A DNA stretch of 64,000 nucleotides. It comes from Clavaria fumosa (Eukaryota > Basidiomycota > Agaricomycetes > Agaricales > Clavariaceae). Where the stretch lies: assembly GCA_951802425.1 (NCBI GenBank), contig OX637801.1:372001-436000 (forward strand), read 5' to 3'. A model generated the notes under the pieces. That model saw only the letters and a list, made by a program, of their open reading frames with translations, had not been told where the DNA came from and did not search any database. The position numbers were made by a program, and so were the translations under genes. This document shows, piece after piece, positions 1-10,961 of the stretch (positions are counted from its first letter, which is position 1; each line of letters opens with the position of its first letter).

Positions 1-350
1 TGTTCTAAAACCTTGTCAGCGTGATATGAAAAAGGACGAAAGAGACACCATGCACAGCATCACCCCCATACATCTGCACCCATTCTGCATATTCACTGTC
101 CTGCCCCCAGTCTGGCAAATCTTCGCCTGGCGCCATGGCCCGTGCCTCTGTCATCGCCTGAACCGCGTTTTGGAAGATAAGAGAGTCGAAATTTTCCATT
201 GCCGAATAGTTGACGTGTTGCTGTCGGAGGAAAGCACAAGCGCGTGTTTGGACCTATGTGCACCCACACAACGCATACTTCACGATCAACAAACGGTTAT
301 TTGGCCTTATTTGGTTGCAACTGAGGGCGGTTGCATTTTCAGCCCCCGGG
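1..350. other. Left edge, no confident gene
   Basis: A minus-strand frame of 64 codons (199 down to 5) begins MENFDSLIFQ and could be the first exon of a gene leaving the window on the left. I recognise no family, and no splice site can be confirmed at the edge. The remaining bases up to the solo LTR show nothing I can support. Confidence 0.2.
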
Positions 351-1242
351 AGGATAATATACAGTTTAAACAAGGAGACATGACAGATACCGACTATCCA
401 GATATTTTGGCATCCAAGGCAACAGTGCCCAAGAACAATCCGATACTATCCAATAACATCCGGAATGTCCGATAAACATCCGATATCGGACTCTCCGGTC
501 TCCAATCCCCCGTGATGATCACAGCCTGCAGGTCACACACACCACCTATACCTTTCTATTTCATCACTCCAGCATGGTCAGCGCTTGACATACTCGCTGT
601 TCCATTCCCCTTCCTTTGTTTCATGTAAATTTCATATTGTGCTCCCTTTCAAGTGTCCACTAGTTTAAACGTTTCAAACCCTTTGCAGTACCTTGCCCAT
701 TGTTCCTAGTACCCCTTTGCTGTACCAGCTATGTTTTCCTTCATTTTACGAGCAGTCCGGACATGTGCTGGTCATCAGACATTTCATTCCTCTGAACTGC
801 ATGACTCATTTATGAATTATGGCCCCTATATGACCTTGTACATGATATGGCATTGCCTTCTGTAGCTTCCGGAGATTTCCGTAGGATCAGATTTGCTGTA
901 CTTCAAAAAATGTACATAAGTATGTACCAGACTCTATGGAAATCCAGCTTTTTGAACGCCCACATCGTGCTGTGATCTTTAGCAGGCTCACCCCTCGTCG
1001 TACCCATTGATCTGCTGGCCTTCATCATTGCCAGCCCTTTACACCCCTGAGCCGATTTTTGGAATTCACCGGATCTGACACCCAATATTCCGGACAGTGT
1101 ATATTCACTCTTTCCGAGCCATAGACACTCAACCTCTGTATCCTCCGAGGATCTGTCTAGTGTCCCTGACATGTGATAAGACCCCCTGAAGAACTTGGCT
1201 GCAAACACCCATTTGCAGCCAACACCATTACAGCCTACTACA
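351..1242 (+). mobile_element. Solo LTR, family alpha
   Basis: This roughly 0.9-kb segment matches, in opposite orientation, the solo LTR at 14663-15569; its last third matches 2350-2660. It has no coding frame of note. It ends in the family terminus CTACTACA. The 5' end lacks the TGTA found in the other copy and starts AGGATAATAT. CCGGG occurs on both sides (346-350 and 1243-1247), which looks like a 5-bp target duplication. The right flank is antisense gag of element beta, so this LTR landed in beta. The left flank does not visibly continue beta, so the duplication may be fortuitous. Confidence 0.75.
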
Positions 1243-1526
1243 CCGGGCACTTGTTGGCATTAATAATCTTCTGAAGGAGATGCACCAGAGTTAGTTCGCA
1301 CTCAGCTCAAGGTGTTGGAGGTTCATTTAGTTCATTGTCATCATCAGTGACCGAGGGTTCTGACTCTTCGTCATGGTCCAGGGGTCCAGACACACTCAGA
1401 GTCGGAGTATTGTCAGTTGGTTCTGGGACGTCGATGTCATTGGCAACAGGAGGTGGAAGTCGAGCACCAGATCATGTTGTAGGCATTGTTATGTTTGTAT
1501 ATACGAGGTTTGAAGTTCGAATATAC
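1243..1526 (-). pseudogene. Gag N-terminus of gypsy element beta (fragment)
   Basis: Read on the minus strand this is the leader and first part of the same gag that starts at 63257 on the plus strand. The two share the stretch after the LTR, the acidic run (DDDDE-like) and the segment reaching the QQIINANKRP region. The fragment carries substitutions and ends where solo LTR alpha begins. Only about 80 codons remain, so no function is possible. It belongs with the LTR at 1527-2213. Confidence 0.7.
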
Positions 1527-2213
1527 TGTCAAGGTCTAAACAAGGCTAGTAGTGAAGGGGTTAGCAGAACAGAGTGGAGTTGTGGTTATCGGAGTCCGAT
1601 GTTGGACAAACGGAGGAACAGATAAGAAAAGCAGAGACAGATGGGACTGCAGCCTCAATGTATGTGTTGTGCCACCATGTATATACCTTGTCCCTATTTA
1701 TCAAACAGAAAACAATGCCAGAAAGAAATCAAACACAGTAGTCAAACTCCAAGAATATCGGAGTCCGCCGGAGTTGGTCGGAGTTGGTTGGATGACGTGG
1801 AGAACACTGAGAACGATGAGGATGAAAGCTCAGAGATGTTAATATTCCAACTGAGGAGCAGGGAGTTACAGGTGGAAACTTATACTGCAAGGACAGAGTA
1901 TAGGAGTAATGTGAAACAATGTACATATCAAATTACTAGGAGGGTTTCACCACATGTGCCTGTGCAATTTTCATGGAACAAAGAAAAAGCAACTCCCATG
2001 GGTCATGGGTATCCTCCCATTGGTTACCAAAACAAGGGGATGGAGGGAGAAGATTCTAGAACGAAGTCCAAATGGTCTGAAGGCTGGCAGAGTGAAGCCT
2101 GATGAAGGTGCGGAGTGGAGCGAACAGAGTTATGGTGGAGCAAATCAGAGTTGGTACAGAGCCCGGAGTCCGGAGCAGGGATCATGCTTATGCAATCGGA
2201 TGGGGTCGTAACA
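1527..2213 (-). mobile_element. 5' LTR of element beta (degenerate)
   Basis: In minus orientation the element starts TGTTACGACCCC at 2213 and ends with a TGACA-type terminus at 1527. It matches the LTRs at 50642-51356 (minus) and 62496-63216 (plus) over its length. A TATATA core is retained, but the surrounding CpG sites are decayed relative to the 62496 copy. It is followed on the minus strand by the gag leader. Its right flank (from 2214) is chromovirus pol, so beta inserted into the A-left chromovirus. Confidence 0.8.
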
Positions 2214-2349
2214 GCCCCCCGCGACTCCTACTTCTCCAAGAAATCACAGGGCGCTTCACAAGGTCGCAACAAGGCATTCTCACTCTTGCCTGACAGCTCA
2301 CTACTACTTCGTAATGGTAAAATATATGTTTCCGACCACAACTCCCTGG
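2214..2349 (+). pseudogene. Chromovirus A-left pol fragment before the integrase zinc finger
   Basis: The translation contains PRDSYFSKKSQGASQ, then DSSLLLRNGKIYVSDH, matching the pol of the complete element A around 39.3-39.5 kb (there on the minus strand). This is the linker between RNase H and the integrase HHCC finger. It is cut on the left by the beta LTR and on the right by an alpha LTR fragment, leaving about 45 codons. Confidence 0.8.
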
Positions 2350-2660
2350 TTCTATGGTAATCCAGCTTTTTGAATGTCCACATCATGCTGTAATCTTTAG
2401 CAAGCTCACCCCTCGTCGTACCTATTGTTCCGCTGGCCTTCGTCGTTGCCGGCCCCTCGAACCTTCGATCCGAACATCGGACTCTATCGGATCCGATACC
2501 AGATACTCTGGACAGCATATATTTTCATTTTCTGAACTTTTTGCACTCAACCTCTACATCCTCCAAGGTTCTGTTTAGTGTTTCCGTCCTGTAATAAGAC
2601 CCCCTGAAGAACCTGGCTGCGAACATCTATTTGCAGCCAACACCTGTACAGCCTACTACA
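2350..2660 (+). mobile_element. Truncated LTR alpha (3' third)
   Basis: The sequence matches the last third of the alpha LTRs at 351-1242 and 14663-15569, ending in the common CTACTACA. It sits exactly between two non-adjacent parts of chromovirus pol. It therefore marks a deletion of the catalytic integrase region, probably through recombination involving an inserted alpha element. Confidence 0.75.
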
Positions 2661-3243
2661 CCATGCATGAGGCCCACATGGTTGCGACCGATCTCAAGAC
2701 ACTCCATCAGCACCTACGAGATCAACTCAGGGTCGCGAACGAAGCCTACTCACGCTTCGTGGACAGGAAGAGAGAGATTACACTGGATTGGAAGGAAGGG
2801 ACAAAAGTGTGGTTAGACTTGTGGAATGTGAAGATGAAGAGACCGATGAAGAAACTGGATTCGAAATGAGCCGGACCTTTCTCTATACTCGCAAAGTTTC
2901 GACTCATGCTTATTGCCTCCAGTTGCCAAAATCAATGCAAGGAATTCATGATGTCTTCCATGTTTCATTACTCGAGAAGGTCTACAACGACACCTTCCCC
3001 CAGCGACAACAACAACCCCTGCCCCCTATCGAAGTTGATGGCAAACAACACTACGAAGTCGCCAACATACTAGATTCTCGAAGAAGGGGTAGGAAAGTGC
3101 TCTACCTCGTACATTGGGAAGGTTACGGACCCGAGGATGACACCTGGGAACCCATCGAATCACTTTCCGGCTTGAAAGAACTCCTTGAGGACTTCCACGC
3201 AGCATACCTGGAAAAACCTCACGCAACTCGCACAACTCAATAA
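2661..3243 (+). pseudogene. Chromovirus A-left integrase C-terminus with chromodomain
   Basis: The frame starts MHEAHMVATDLKTLHQHL and runs into KVWLDLWNVKMKRP, where a TGA at about 2867 and a frame change interrupt it. It resumes as GIHDVFHVSLLEKVY and ends with a chromodomain: YEVANILDSRRRGRK, VLYLVHWEGYGPEDDTWEP. The aromatic WEGY and TWEP positions are those of chromovirus integrase tails, which in this family are thought to guide integration to chromatin. It is collinear with 38058-38639 (minus) of the complete element. It is convergent with the accessory gene at 3347-5353, as in the complete copy. Confidence 0.88.
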
Positions 3244-3346
3244 CTTTTTCCTCGTCTCCCTTTTCGTCTTTTCTTCTCACTTTCACACTTCAGAATCACA
3301 ACAGAATATATATGCGACAAAAATACAACAAGAAAATTTTTATCTA

Positions 3347-5353
3347 CTAGTCGCGAGCCCTTTCCTTCCCCTTTCGTGACCCTCCTGCCCCTTCCCCACC
3401 TTCTATACCTGCCTTGTTCATTTCCTCTTCCTCTCCCTCTTCGTCCTCCAACAACTGCCCAGTCTGATCGACCCGCGGGAACCCCATTAACTCAGCCCAC
3501 AACCGGTCTTGCTCCTTCTCCACCCATTTTGTCACCAATGACAACTCCACCCCACTCGACAGCTTACGAAGTAACTCTTCGTAACCGAAGAACACCACTT
3601 CTAAACTGCGACGCCCCCATGTGTGGAATTCGCTGATTTGTCCATGTGACGCCAGCAAAACCCCGTCCATCCCTAGCAGACTGTCAAACATCAACTTATT
3701 TTAAAATCCAAACAGGTCACTTACTTTCTTTCTCCCCACACGACCTTTCTAAAGCACTCCTCATCTCCTGTGATTCTCCCCATGCTTCCTCTAACATCTT
3801 CAATGATTCTGAAAATGAAGATCAACATATTTCGACCATCATAATTACGGGACTTACCCTTGTAGTCTCCTTGTGACTTCTCCAACTCAAGTCGCACCTC
3901 TTCCAACTCACATTGTGTTCCCCAGAGATTGACCTCTTGTTCTAATAAGGAAAAGAAGAAATAAGTTTAAGTATGCATAAAAAACAAATAAAACTCACCT
4001 TGCCATTCCCCATGGAGAGCCTCGAAATCTCTCTCCACCTCCTCCTTCCGCACCATCAACTCCGCGACCTTTACATCCACCCCACTGGACACGGATGCCT
4101 TCATCGAATCCACTCCCATTTCCTTAACCTCTCTGCCCTTTCCTACAGACTTGTGATTTTAGTAAAGTCACAGAATACTAGGAAAATATTGGAACTTACC
4201 TTTTTGCCCTTTCGCGTCTCTCTGCCCCTCACTACCTCCAAATCTTGGCATGCCTCCTTCAACTTTTCCTCTTGCCCTGGATGATACAAAATTTAATTGG
4301 CGATGCGATAACATAAAAAGCAATTACTTACTCCAGTAATCCCTCTGGAGGGTTTCAAAATTCTTTTCGAATTCCTCAAATTCGTCCCTTACCACGGCCA
4401 ACTCCACCTCCAGCTCCGCCTCCCTCGAGGACTTTGGCACCCACACTATCTTCTGTGTGGGCTCTGCGACTTGCTGTCGGAGCGTTGCGAGCTCCCTCTC
4501 AAGATCGGCCCTTGGGACCAAAGTCCCCATGACCTTCTCCTGTTCCTCCACCAACTCCCTCTACGATGCTGGCTTCATGACTCGCCTCCTTGTCGATGGA
4601 CCAGGCGTCGGCGACCACGACCTTGTCCTCACCCGTTTTCCGCATCCTGCTCACGTCAGGGTCCCCAGAATCGGTAGGATGGGAAACTTTTCCCCCACTC
4701 GGCTCACAACCTTGGGTGTCGCTGTGCCCACCATTTCCGATCCTTCCACACGCTTCAGCACCTCATCGATCTTCGCATCATCCCAACTGTATTCGTTCTT
4801 GATGCACCATCGCCAAAATTCCTGGACCCATGAGCATTTCCCATGGTCCTCTGTGCACTGACGACATTTGCCAGCAGCGCTGTGCTTGCACTGCCAGCCT
4901 TTTGCGACACAGTTGTCTCAATCCTGTGATTCAGCAATTAGAAGAGATGGAGGAATGAGAAATACTGCTACACACCTCTCGCTCCATCCCATTCCACTCC
5001 TTATTCTTTTTCGCTGATCCGATTTTCTTCCATGACTTTAGGAACTTCGCGGGCGACGGATCAGTCTCGCCTGCGACGTTGCCCCCCACTTTGCCGGGGC
5101 TTGCGATGTCGTCCGCCATCCTGCTTGGGCCCGCAACGTCGCCGGCCGCCTCGCCCATGCCTGCAACATTGCCTCGCGCCTTATCGCAACCCGCGGTTTC
5201 GCTTTGACGGCGCACAAATCGCACCTGTTCAGCCTTTTGACGGGCCAGTGCATCTGCCAGAACCCCCTTGTTGATGATGGGCTCTGTCTCGTCAAAGATG
5301 CGCAGTTCGCACTCAAGTTCAGTTTCATGTTGTTTTACGAAGGTGGAGACCAT
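3347..5353 (-). pseudogene. Antisense Zn2Cys6-type accessory gene of chromovirus A-left (decayed)
   Basis: This is a second, diverged copy of the six-exon accessory gene at 35896-37929, in the same place relative to pol and LTR. Exon 1 (5353-4976, 126 codons) begins MVSTFVKQHETELECEL and ends in phase 0 at a GTGTGT donor. Exon 2 starts at 4923 with the cysteine cluster (DNCVAKGWQCK, AAGKCRQCTEDHGKCSW). The first cysteine codon has become TGA and a further stop lies near 4650. A coiled-coil-like part is visible at 4554-4324. The last exon (3694-3347) contains RRSLEVVFFGYEELLRKL, matching the C-terminus of the intact copy. It is no longer functional, but its conserved exon plan is informative. 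Confidence 0.8.
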
Positions 5354-5453
5354 GGTGGTTGGACTTAGAGAAAATTCTTGGGTGTCGTGACCTGATCAAC
5401 ACACATCGTGCTGACTAATCGTCACATGACTTCCACTCTTGCAGGGCTCAAGG

Positions 5454-5469
5454 CTTGAAGGGGGGGTAA
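5454..5469 (+). promoter_or_regulatory. Polypurine tract of chromovirus A-left
   Basis: A purine run GAAGGGGGGGTAA lies directly before the LTR start TGTCAGGACC. The complete copy has the same tract, on the minus strand, at the equivalent place (35780-35795). It would prime plus-strand DNA synthesis and fixes the element's orientation. Confidence 0.75.
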
Positions 5470-6865
5470 TGTCAGGACCCATCCATTTTTACGTATCCAA
5501 TTCGACTCTATCATCACATACAGACCTCCTGACACCCCCTCACCACCTTGCGGACCACCCTACGCACTTCTGAAACCCGCCTTCCCCTTCCAGAAGCCTC
5601 CCTGACCTCCCCTGCATTCACACAACACTCACGACCACCATGCCATACTTGCGACATCTCCCTCCACCTCACCCATGCATATACTCTGCCCAGACTCACC
5701 ACCTCGACAGATGATATGCCATTGCACATCTTCTTCAGCCAACACATGACTTGCCATGCGGCACCCCTGGCACCACCACTACTAGTGCTAATACGTTACC
5801 AGCATTACGACCGTTACCAGCGTTATCCATGTGACTTCCTGCCCAAGCATCACCTGTGTCACTACCACCATCCATGTGACCGCATGCATGGACCTCGCGA
5901 CCTTAACAATGAAACACACTGCCGATGACCAGTTGAGCACTACTTCAAATTATGCTTCCCTTCTTCTCCCAAGTCATCTATAACTATGATACTTATGACC
6001 AAAGCACCTCCTCATAGTTATAGTTACTCATATGATTATTTAACTAAGTCGTGACCCATGACCAGTCAGGTTCACGACCTTACCTATGTTTCCTTTACCC
6101 CTCACGACCTTAGTAGAACATATCCATAGTCACTTTATGACTGACCATACCCCGTACTACTATAGTTCTGTCACTTGGCGACCTCTGTACTTTTCCTTTT
6201 CTGTTATACTCTCTGTACACATGTATATCAATCTCGCATGTACATACAGTACAATAGACTTGATATTGACGCACTTTGGTTTAAGCTTGAGGCCACGACG
6301 CCCTTTGAGCTTGGAACCATCACGATTGATAGGTCTTGTCTCTCTTGGTGAACTCAAGATCGTCAAGACACTTCTAACTCATCCTCCACACTCGTATAAA
6401 CTCGCGCACTTATGTATTCTCTTCTATTCATCTTGATACTGATTCCTTCGAACCCCACAGGTTCTCTTGTCAGTTGGCAAAGTCATTGCCTTCACTGACA
6501 TACCTCTCAACACCGTTGCGACTATCACAACCCTCTCAATATTGTCTATTTCTCCCTCCTCGTCTATTTCTTCCTTCATGCTTCATTGGCCAACTTCGTG
6601 ACCTTCTCATCATTACCTATTTCTTTCAACTCGTCCTTTTCCCTCTCTATACTTCATCTACCAACTTCATGACCTTCTCAGCGATGTCTCCCTCCTCTCT
6701 ACTTATCTCTCCTCATTCTCACATTTTCTCAGATGTTCTCGCGACCTTCTGGGACCAAGCATTATCGACTGTGCTCAACAGTTGATTGGTCTTAGCAAGT
6801 TTCCAGGACCGGTCACCAACAAGTCAACCTTCGGTATTACTTACGAGATGGGACAGGCCCTAACA
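5470..6865 (+). mobile_element. 3' LTR of chromovirus A-left
   Basis: The LTR starts TGTCAGGACC after the polypurine tract and ends GGCCCTAACA. It matches, inverted, the two LTRs of the complete element (34295-35779 and 43760-45298) over its whole length. Former TCGCGACC motifs are often TCGTGACC or TCATGACC here, consistent with CpG decay in an older copy. The right flank is the reverse transcriptase of gypsy element B, so A-left inserted there. The matching left flank is not in the window. Confidence 0.85.
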
Positions 6866-8379
6866 GTTTGGAGAGAATGGGTTGTGTCTCAAACTCAGTA
6901 AATGCAAGTTTGAGAAAGGTCTTGGAGAAGACGAATACATTGTCTAAGTACACATGCACATACTTCCCCAGCTGATGATGAAATATGTGCGTCATCAGGT
7001 GCTGAAAGGTAGCAGGGGCATTACAATCCCCTATCTGCATCACTTGTGAGAACATGGTGCCCAAGATGGTTGTGAACACTGTCTTCCACATGTCCTCAGG
7101 CTCTACACGTACTTGTTCATACACATCTGATAGGTCAATCTTTGACCCATATGTAGCTCTAGCCACGTCCTGTCTGATCTGATCTTGATCAGGCAATGGG
7201 GTAATATCCTGTATGGTGTTCGCATTCCATTTCCGGCAGTCTACAACTGTCCATAGCAGCAGGTTCTGGCTGCTTTTCAGTATTCACAGCATAGGAGCTG
7301 CCTGCAATGCTGCTCCTGCCTCCCACCAACCATTAGTAATGTAACAGTTCACTTTCTCAAGGAATTGTTCCTTGAATGCCTTGGCACACCAAGGCAAGTA
7401 ATAGTTATAGACTTTCTTTTTGTCTATCAAGGGTATACAGTGGTTTACTGCCTGAAATGGAGGCGGTCTGGGGGGGACTCCCCCAAAGAGTTCAGTGTAC
7501 TGGTTAAACCAGTACTCATGCCTACCCTGAGGTAGGCATTGTCTTTCAATTCTACAGAGGCATTAGCCTCTCCCCCCTCCCAGGGCTCACCCTTGTCATG
7601 GGGCCCGAGTGTAGTCAGCTCTTTGGAGCTTCCTTCCTTGGTGCACTCTTTGCCAATACACAGAGGTGTAACACTTCTGTTTCCTCACTCGGTGACATAG
7701 CCTGAAGGGTTTTTCCCTTTCCTTCACAGATACAGATTGTGTGTTGGTGCACATCCAATATCACATGGCATTTGTACATGAACACCATCCCAACTATAAT
7801 GTCATAGTGATCAATGTTTGCTATATCAAAATACTGGTCTTCCACCAGTATTCCTCCCAATTCCACTACTACACAGCATCTGTGTGTGATTGTCGATTGG
7901 CTGCCAATGCAGCCGAGTTGGATTGGAACTGGGTTATCCAGTTGGAAGGTTGGTACCTTCGTCACCCAGGTGAAGTCTGGGCTCATTAAGTCCAGGGTGC
8001 TTCCCAAATCAAAAAGCAAGTACGTTTTCACACTGTTCATGGTGATGTAGGCTGTGAGGCACTGTCTTGCTTCCTTTGTTACTACTGGACATGATCCCAT
8101 CTGTTCTTTCCAGACATGCGCCCAGAACAGCCTGTCGTCCACATGTCCGACGTGCACTTCTGTTGTGTAGAGGATGTTGTCTTCCTCCACTTCATGGATT
8201 CCAGCAAGCTGGTCACTTTCCATCTCTTCCTCAAGCTCTTCAAGGATGAAGAGCTCATCTGAATTGTACTGGTCCCCACAACCAGCATAGTTGTCTTCTG
8301 CAACTTCCTCCAGTAGGTTTTCGCCCTCTGGCTCCTCACTTTCAACCATGGGTATCTCCTGCAGTTTATCAGGCTCCAC
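6866..8379 (-). pseudogene. Gypsy element B pol: protease and partial reverse transcriptase
   Basis: The minus strand gives an aspartic protease at 8379-7615 with LLFDLGSTLDLMSP, where the usual D-S-G is altered to D-L-G. A linker with PPFQAVNHCIPLIDKKK follows, then a reverse transcriptase: WNANTIQDITPLPDQDQIR, YGSKIDLSDVYEQVRVEP, GDCNAPATFQHLMTHIFHH and VYLDNVFVFS. The catalytic YLDD is mutated to YLDN. The frame stops at the A-left LTR, so RNase H and integrase are missing. Together with the gag and LTR to the right it forms one minus-strand Ty3/gypsy element. It is inactive by truncation and active-site loss. Confidence 0.88.
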
Positions 8380-8429
8380 CTCACCTGGATCCTCCTGTAA
8401 GGCATACTTCCTTACATTTCCCCTAAATG

Positions 8430-10286
8430 CCTCTGGCTTTCACTGCGACTGTGGACACACACTCGCATAGTGTCCTGCTTTCCTGCAGGTATAACATGTT
8501 AGAGGAGCTTTCTGCTCCTCTCCGATTCACAGCCCAGCCTTGGGCGCCACCTTAGGCGGTTCTAGCCGGGGTTTACTCCCTCTGGCTGGGGCACGTTCAT
8601 CCCACCCATGGTCAATCTGCAGGAACAAGTTCCCCTGGCCTGCAGTCTGTGTGCAGCCAATATGGCTGCAGTCTCACAAACTGCTGCCCCACAGGTACTC
8701 TACCTGTGGGCAGGTTTCCTTTGGTACCTGCTGGGTTCCCTGACAAAAGCACTGCCCTCTGCTGCTGGAGGTAGTGGAGGGTCACTTCCACTTGGCGACT
8801 AGCATCAACAATATCCTTGACACTAATTGTGCAAGTTTTGAAGATGGCCTCCACCATCTCATTAGGCAGTCCATTAAGGAACTGCCTCTTCATTGTACTG
8901 GCATCAGGCAGGGTGAGCATTTGCTCAGCCGCCTGGGCCAATTCATTCCAGAATCCCAAGGTGCCCTTTGCCTTTGTGAACTTTACCTGGTAGAAGGCAT
9001 CCACCACCTTTTGGGCCATTACCTCAGTCAGGAACTGCTTAAACATAGCAGTTATCAATTCCTCAAAGGTGGACCTTCGAGGAGCATGGGACAGTCCTGT
9101 TACTTCTTGGGTATACCAAGTAGCGGCTATTCTGCTCAGTCGTGAACCTGCTAACATGACATGTTGGTTCTCCAACTGCAGTCTGACTACTCTATAAAAG
9201 TAGAAGTAGTTAAGGAGGCCATTGAGCCACCTTTCCCAGATGACAAGATCGTCTTGTCTGTCATAGAGCTCAGGGGGCTCAATCTTGATCCCCTTAATCT
9301 CAGCTATTGCCTTGGGTGATAGCAAGGTTTTATCTTGTATCATCATGAGATAGCAATGTAACACATCACTTTGGTAGTTGGTAGAACTCAGGGATACTTC
9401 CCAAGTAATCTCCTGCTCCTTCTGAGGTGGTTCCATCCATCAAACAGGCCCATTCGACCTGTTTGCTCCCACTGACCCAATTGTGGGTAACACAAGGTAG
9501 GCCATGGTTCTGGCCCTGCTCTCTCTCGAGGGCTGCCACCCTCCAATCCTGGTTCGCCAGGGGTTCGAGAACTGTCCGCACAGTTCTCCCTTTGCCACCC
9601 TTCCTCATGGTCAGCTGGTGCCATCCATCCAGCCTCCAGGGCTACCCCCAAGAGTGCCTGGCTAGGTGGGACAAGTCCCACCTCATGATCCAACAATTCA
9701 TGGCATTGCCACTGTAAGGGGGCCACTAGCACTGCTCCCTGATCATCTAGTGAGTCCAATACCCACCTAACATGGGTAGCTTCCTCACTTGGCCATTGCC
9801 AGATACTGGCCTGGCGATTTTTCATCGCCCTTACAAGAGCATCAAACTCTTCATCCTGGTGGGAGAGCTCCACCTGAATATCTGAGAGTCTCTTGGCTAC
9901 AGTGTTAGCTCATCTCTGACATTGGAGGGAGCCTGCAAGCTTGAGCAGTCTTGTGACCACCTTTTGCGAGTTTCTAAGGGCTCTTTGCCCTTTCCTTTGG
10001 AAGGCCCAGCCTTCCCAACCAATGGCACCTCGCCAGTGACTTGGCGCATTGTAGTGCCATCCTTGTGGCGATTGCCATGTGTCGACAGTGTTTCGGACCT
10101 AATGCTGTTGGCAGGGGCCAGTGATGCCATGTCAGCCCTTAGCAGTGGTTCACCACTGGGCTCAACAGAGGGTCCTATCCCCTCTGGCTGCGCAATGCTT
10201 GTGTCACGTGGGGGTCCTACCAAGGGAGGAGTCTCCACTCCCTTTTGGTTGTGCTTTTTCAGTGCAGCTATATGGGGGTGACCCAT
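8430..10286 (-). pseudogene. Gypsy element B gag with CCHC knuckle (broken)
   Basis: The start at 10286 (MGHPHIAALKKHNQKG) lies 38 bases inside the LTR. Three open pieces in different frames follow: 10286-9897, 9873-9388 and 9436-8612. The last contains the capsid-like core (PPELYDRQDDLVIWERWLNG, FEELITAMFKQFLTEVMAQK). Near 8490-8440 a zinc knuckle reads CYTCRKAGHYASVC (C-x2-C-x4-H-x4-C). The protein would form the particle and bind element RNA. Frame changes and a TGA after the knuckle break it. Confidence 0.82.
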
Positions 10287-10323
10287 TTAAACCACACTCA
10301 TTGTGTTGAAGGTTCAAAAAAGT

Positions 10324-10539
10324 TGTAATACTACTATGTATCCCTCAGTAGAACCAGACTCAATATATAGTTCAGGGTAGAGGGATCTACCCTCTCTGTA
10401 CAGTCGCAACATCATATATATAGGCAAGCAGCCCTCCAGAGGGCTGCTGATGTAAGCATGGCCAAGCAGCTATGCTTATGGAACTAAATATGGTATGTAG
10501 CTTATGTAATAGGAAATATAGAAGGCCTGGGGCCTTACA
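10324..10539 (-). mobile_element. 5' LTR of gypsy element B (216 bp)
   Basis: On the plus strand it runs from TGTAATACTA to GGCCTTACA, giving 5-bp inverted ends (TGTAA/TTACA). A TATATATA run lies inside. The gag ATG follows a short leader on the minus strand. No second LTR is visible because the element is truncated by the A-left insertion at 6866, so this boundary rests on the termini and position only. Confidence 0.65.
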
Positions 10540-10961
10540 GATAGCATTGTTCTTATTATATGAATCTTAAGTGTGGCTGTGGTATCATCATTTGGCATTA
10601 CAGTTGTCTTCACGATCGACACATTGTGTCCCTGCAGTCATTATCTGCTTTCCATGTGGTCATTGGCTCCTTTCTTCGAGGTCCAAGAGTGTTGATGGCA
10701 ATACTCCACAAGGCAACGACGATGAACATCTGGCGGAGCCTCTACAACCTACAACCATGTGCACCATGTGCTTGCCCACATTTCATATACAGATAGAAAA
10801 AGAAAACCCCCTGGAGAGACAAATCCTCCAACGACAACAGGGATAGATGTTCATTAGATTGGAGGTATAGAAAAGTCGAACAATAACAGGTCCGAAGTTA
10901 CCCGTGCAGAGAAAGGGAAAAGCATGTCTTTAAAGGGATGGACAGTTAGATAAATGCAACC
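10540..10961. other. Spacer, no gene seen
   Basis: Short frames on both strands have no recognisable product. It separates the 5' end of element B from the 3' end of the NACHT-WD40 pseudogene and may contain the latter's 3' untranslated region. Confidence 0.4.

Noticed and set aside
346..1247. Firm target duplication CCGGG for the left solo LTR
   Set aside because: The five bases match, but the left flank does not continue the beta gag seen on the right and the LTR 5' end is atypical, so chance is possible.
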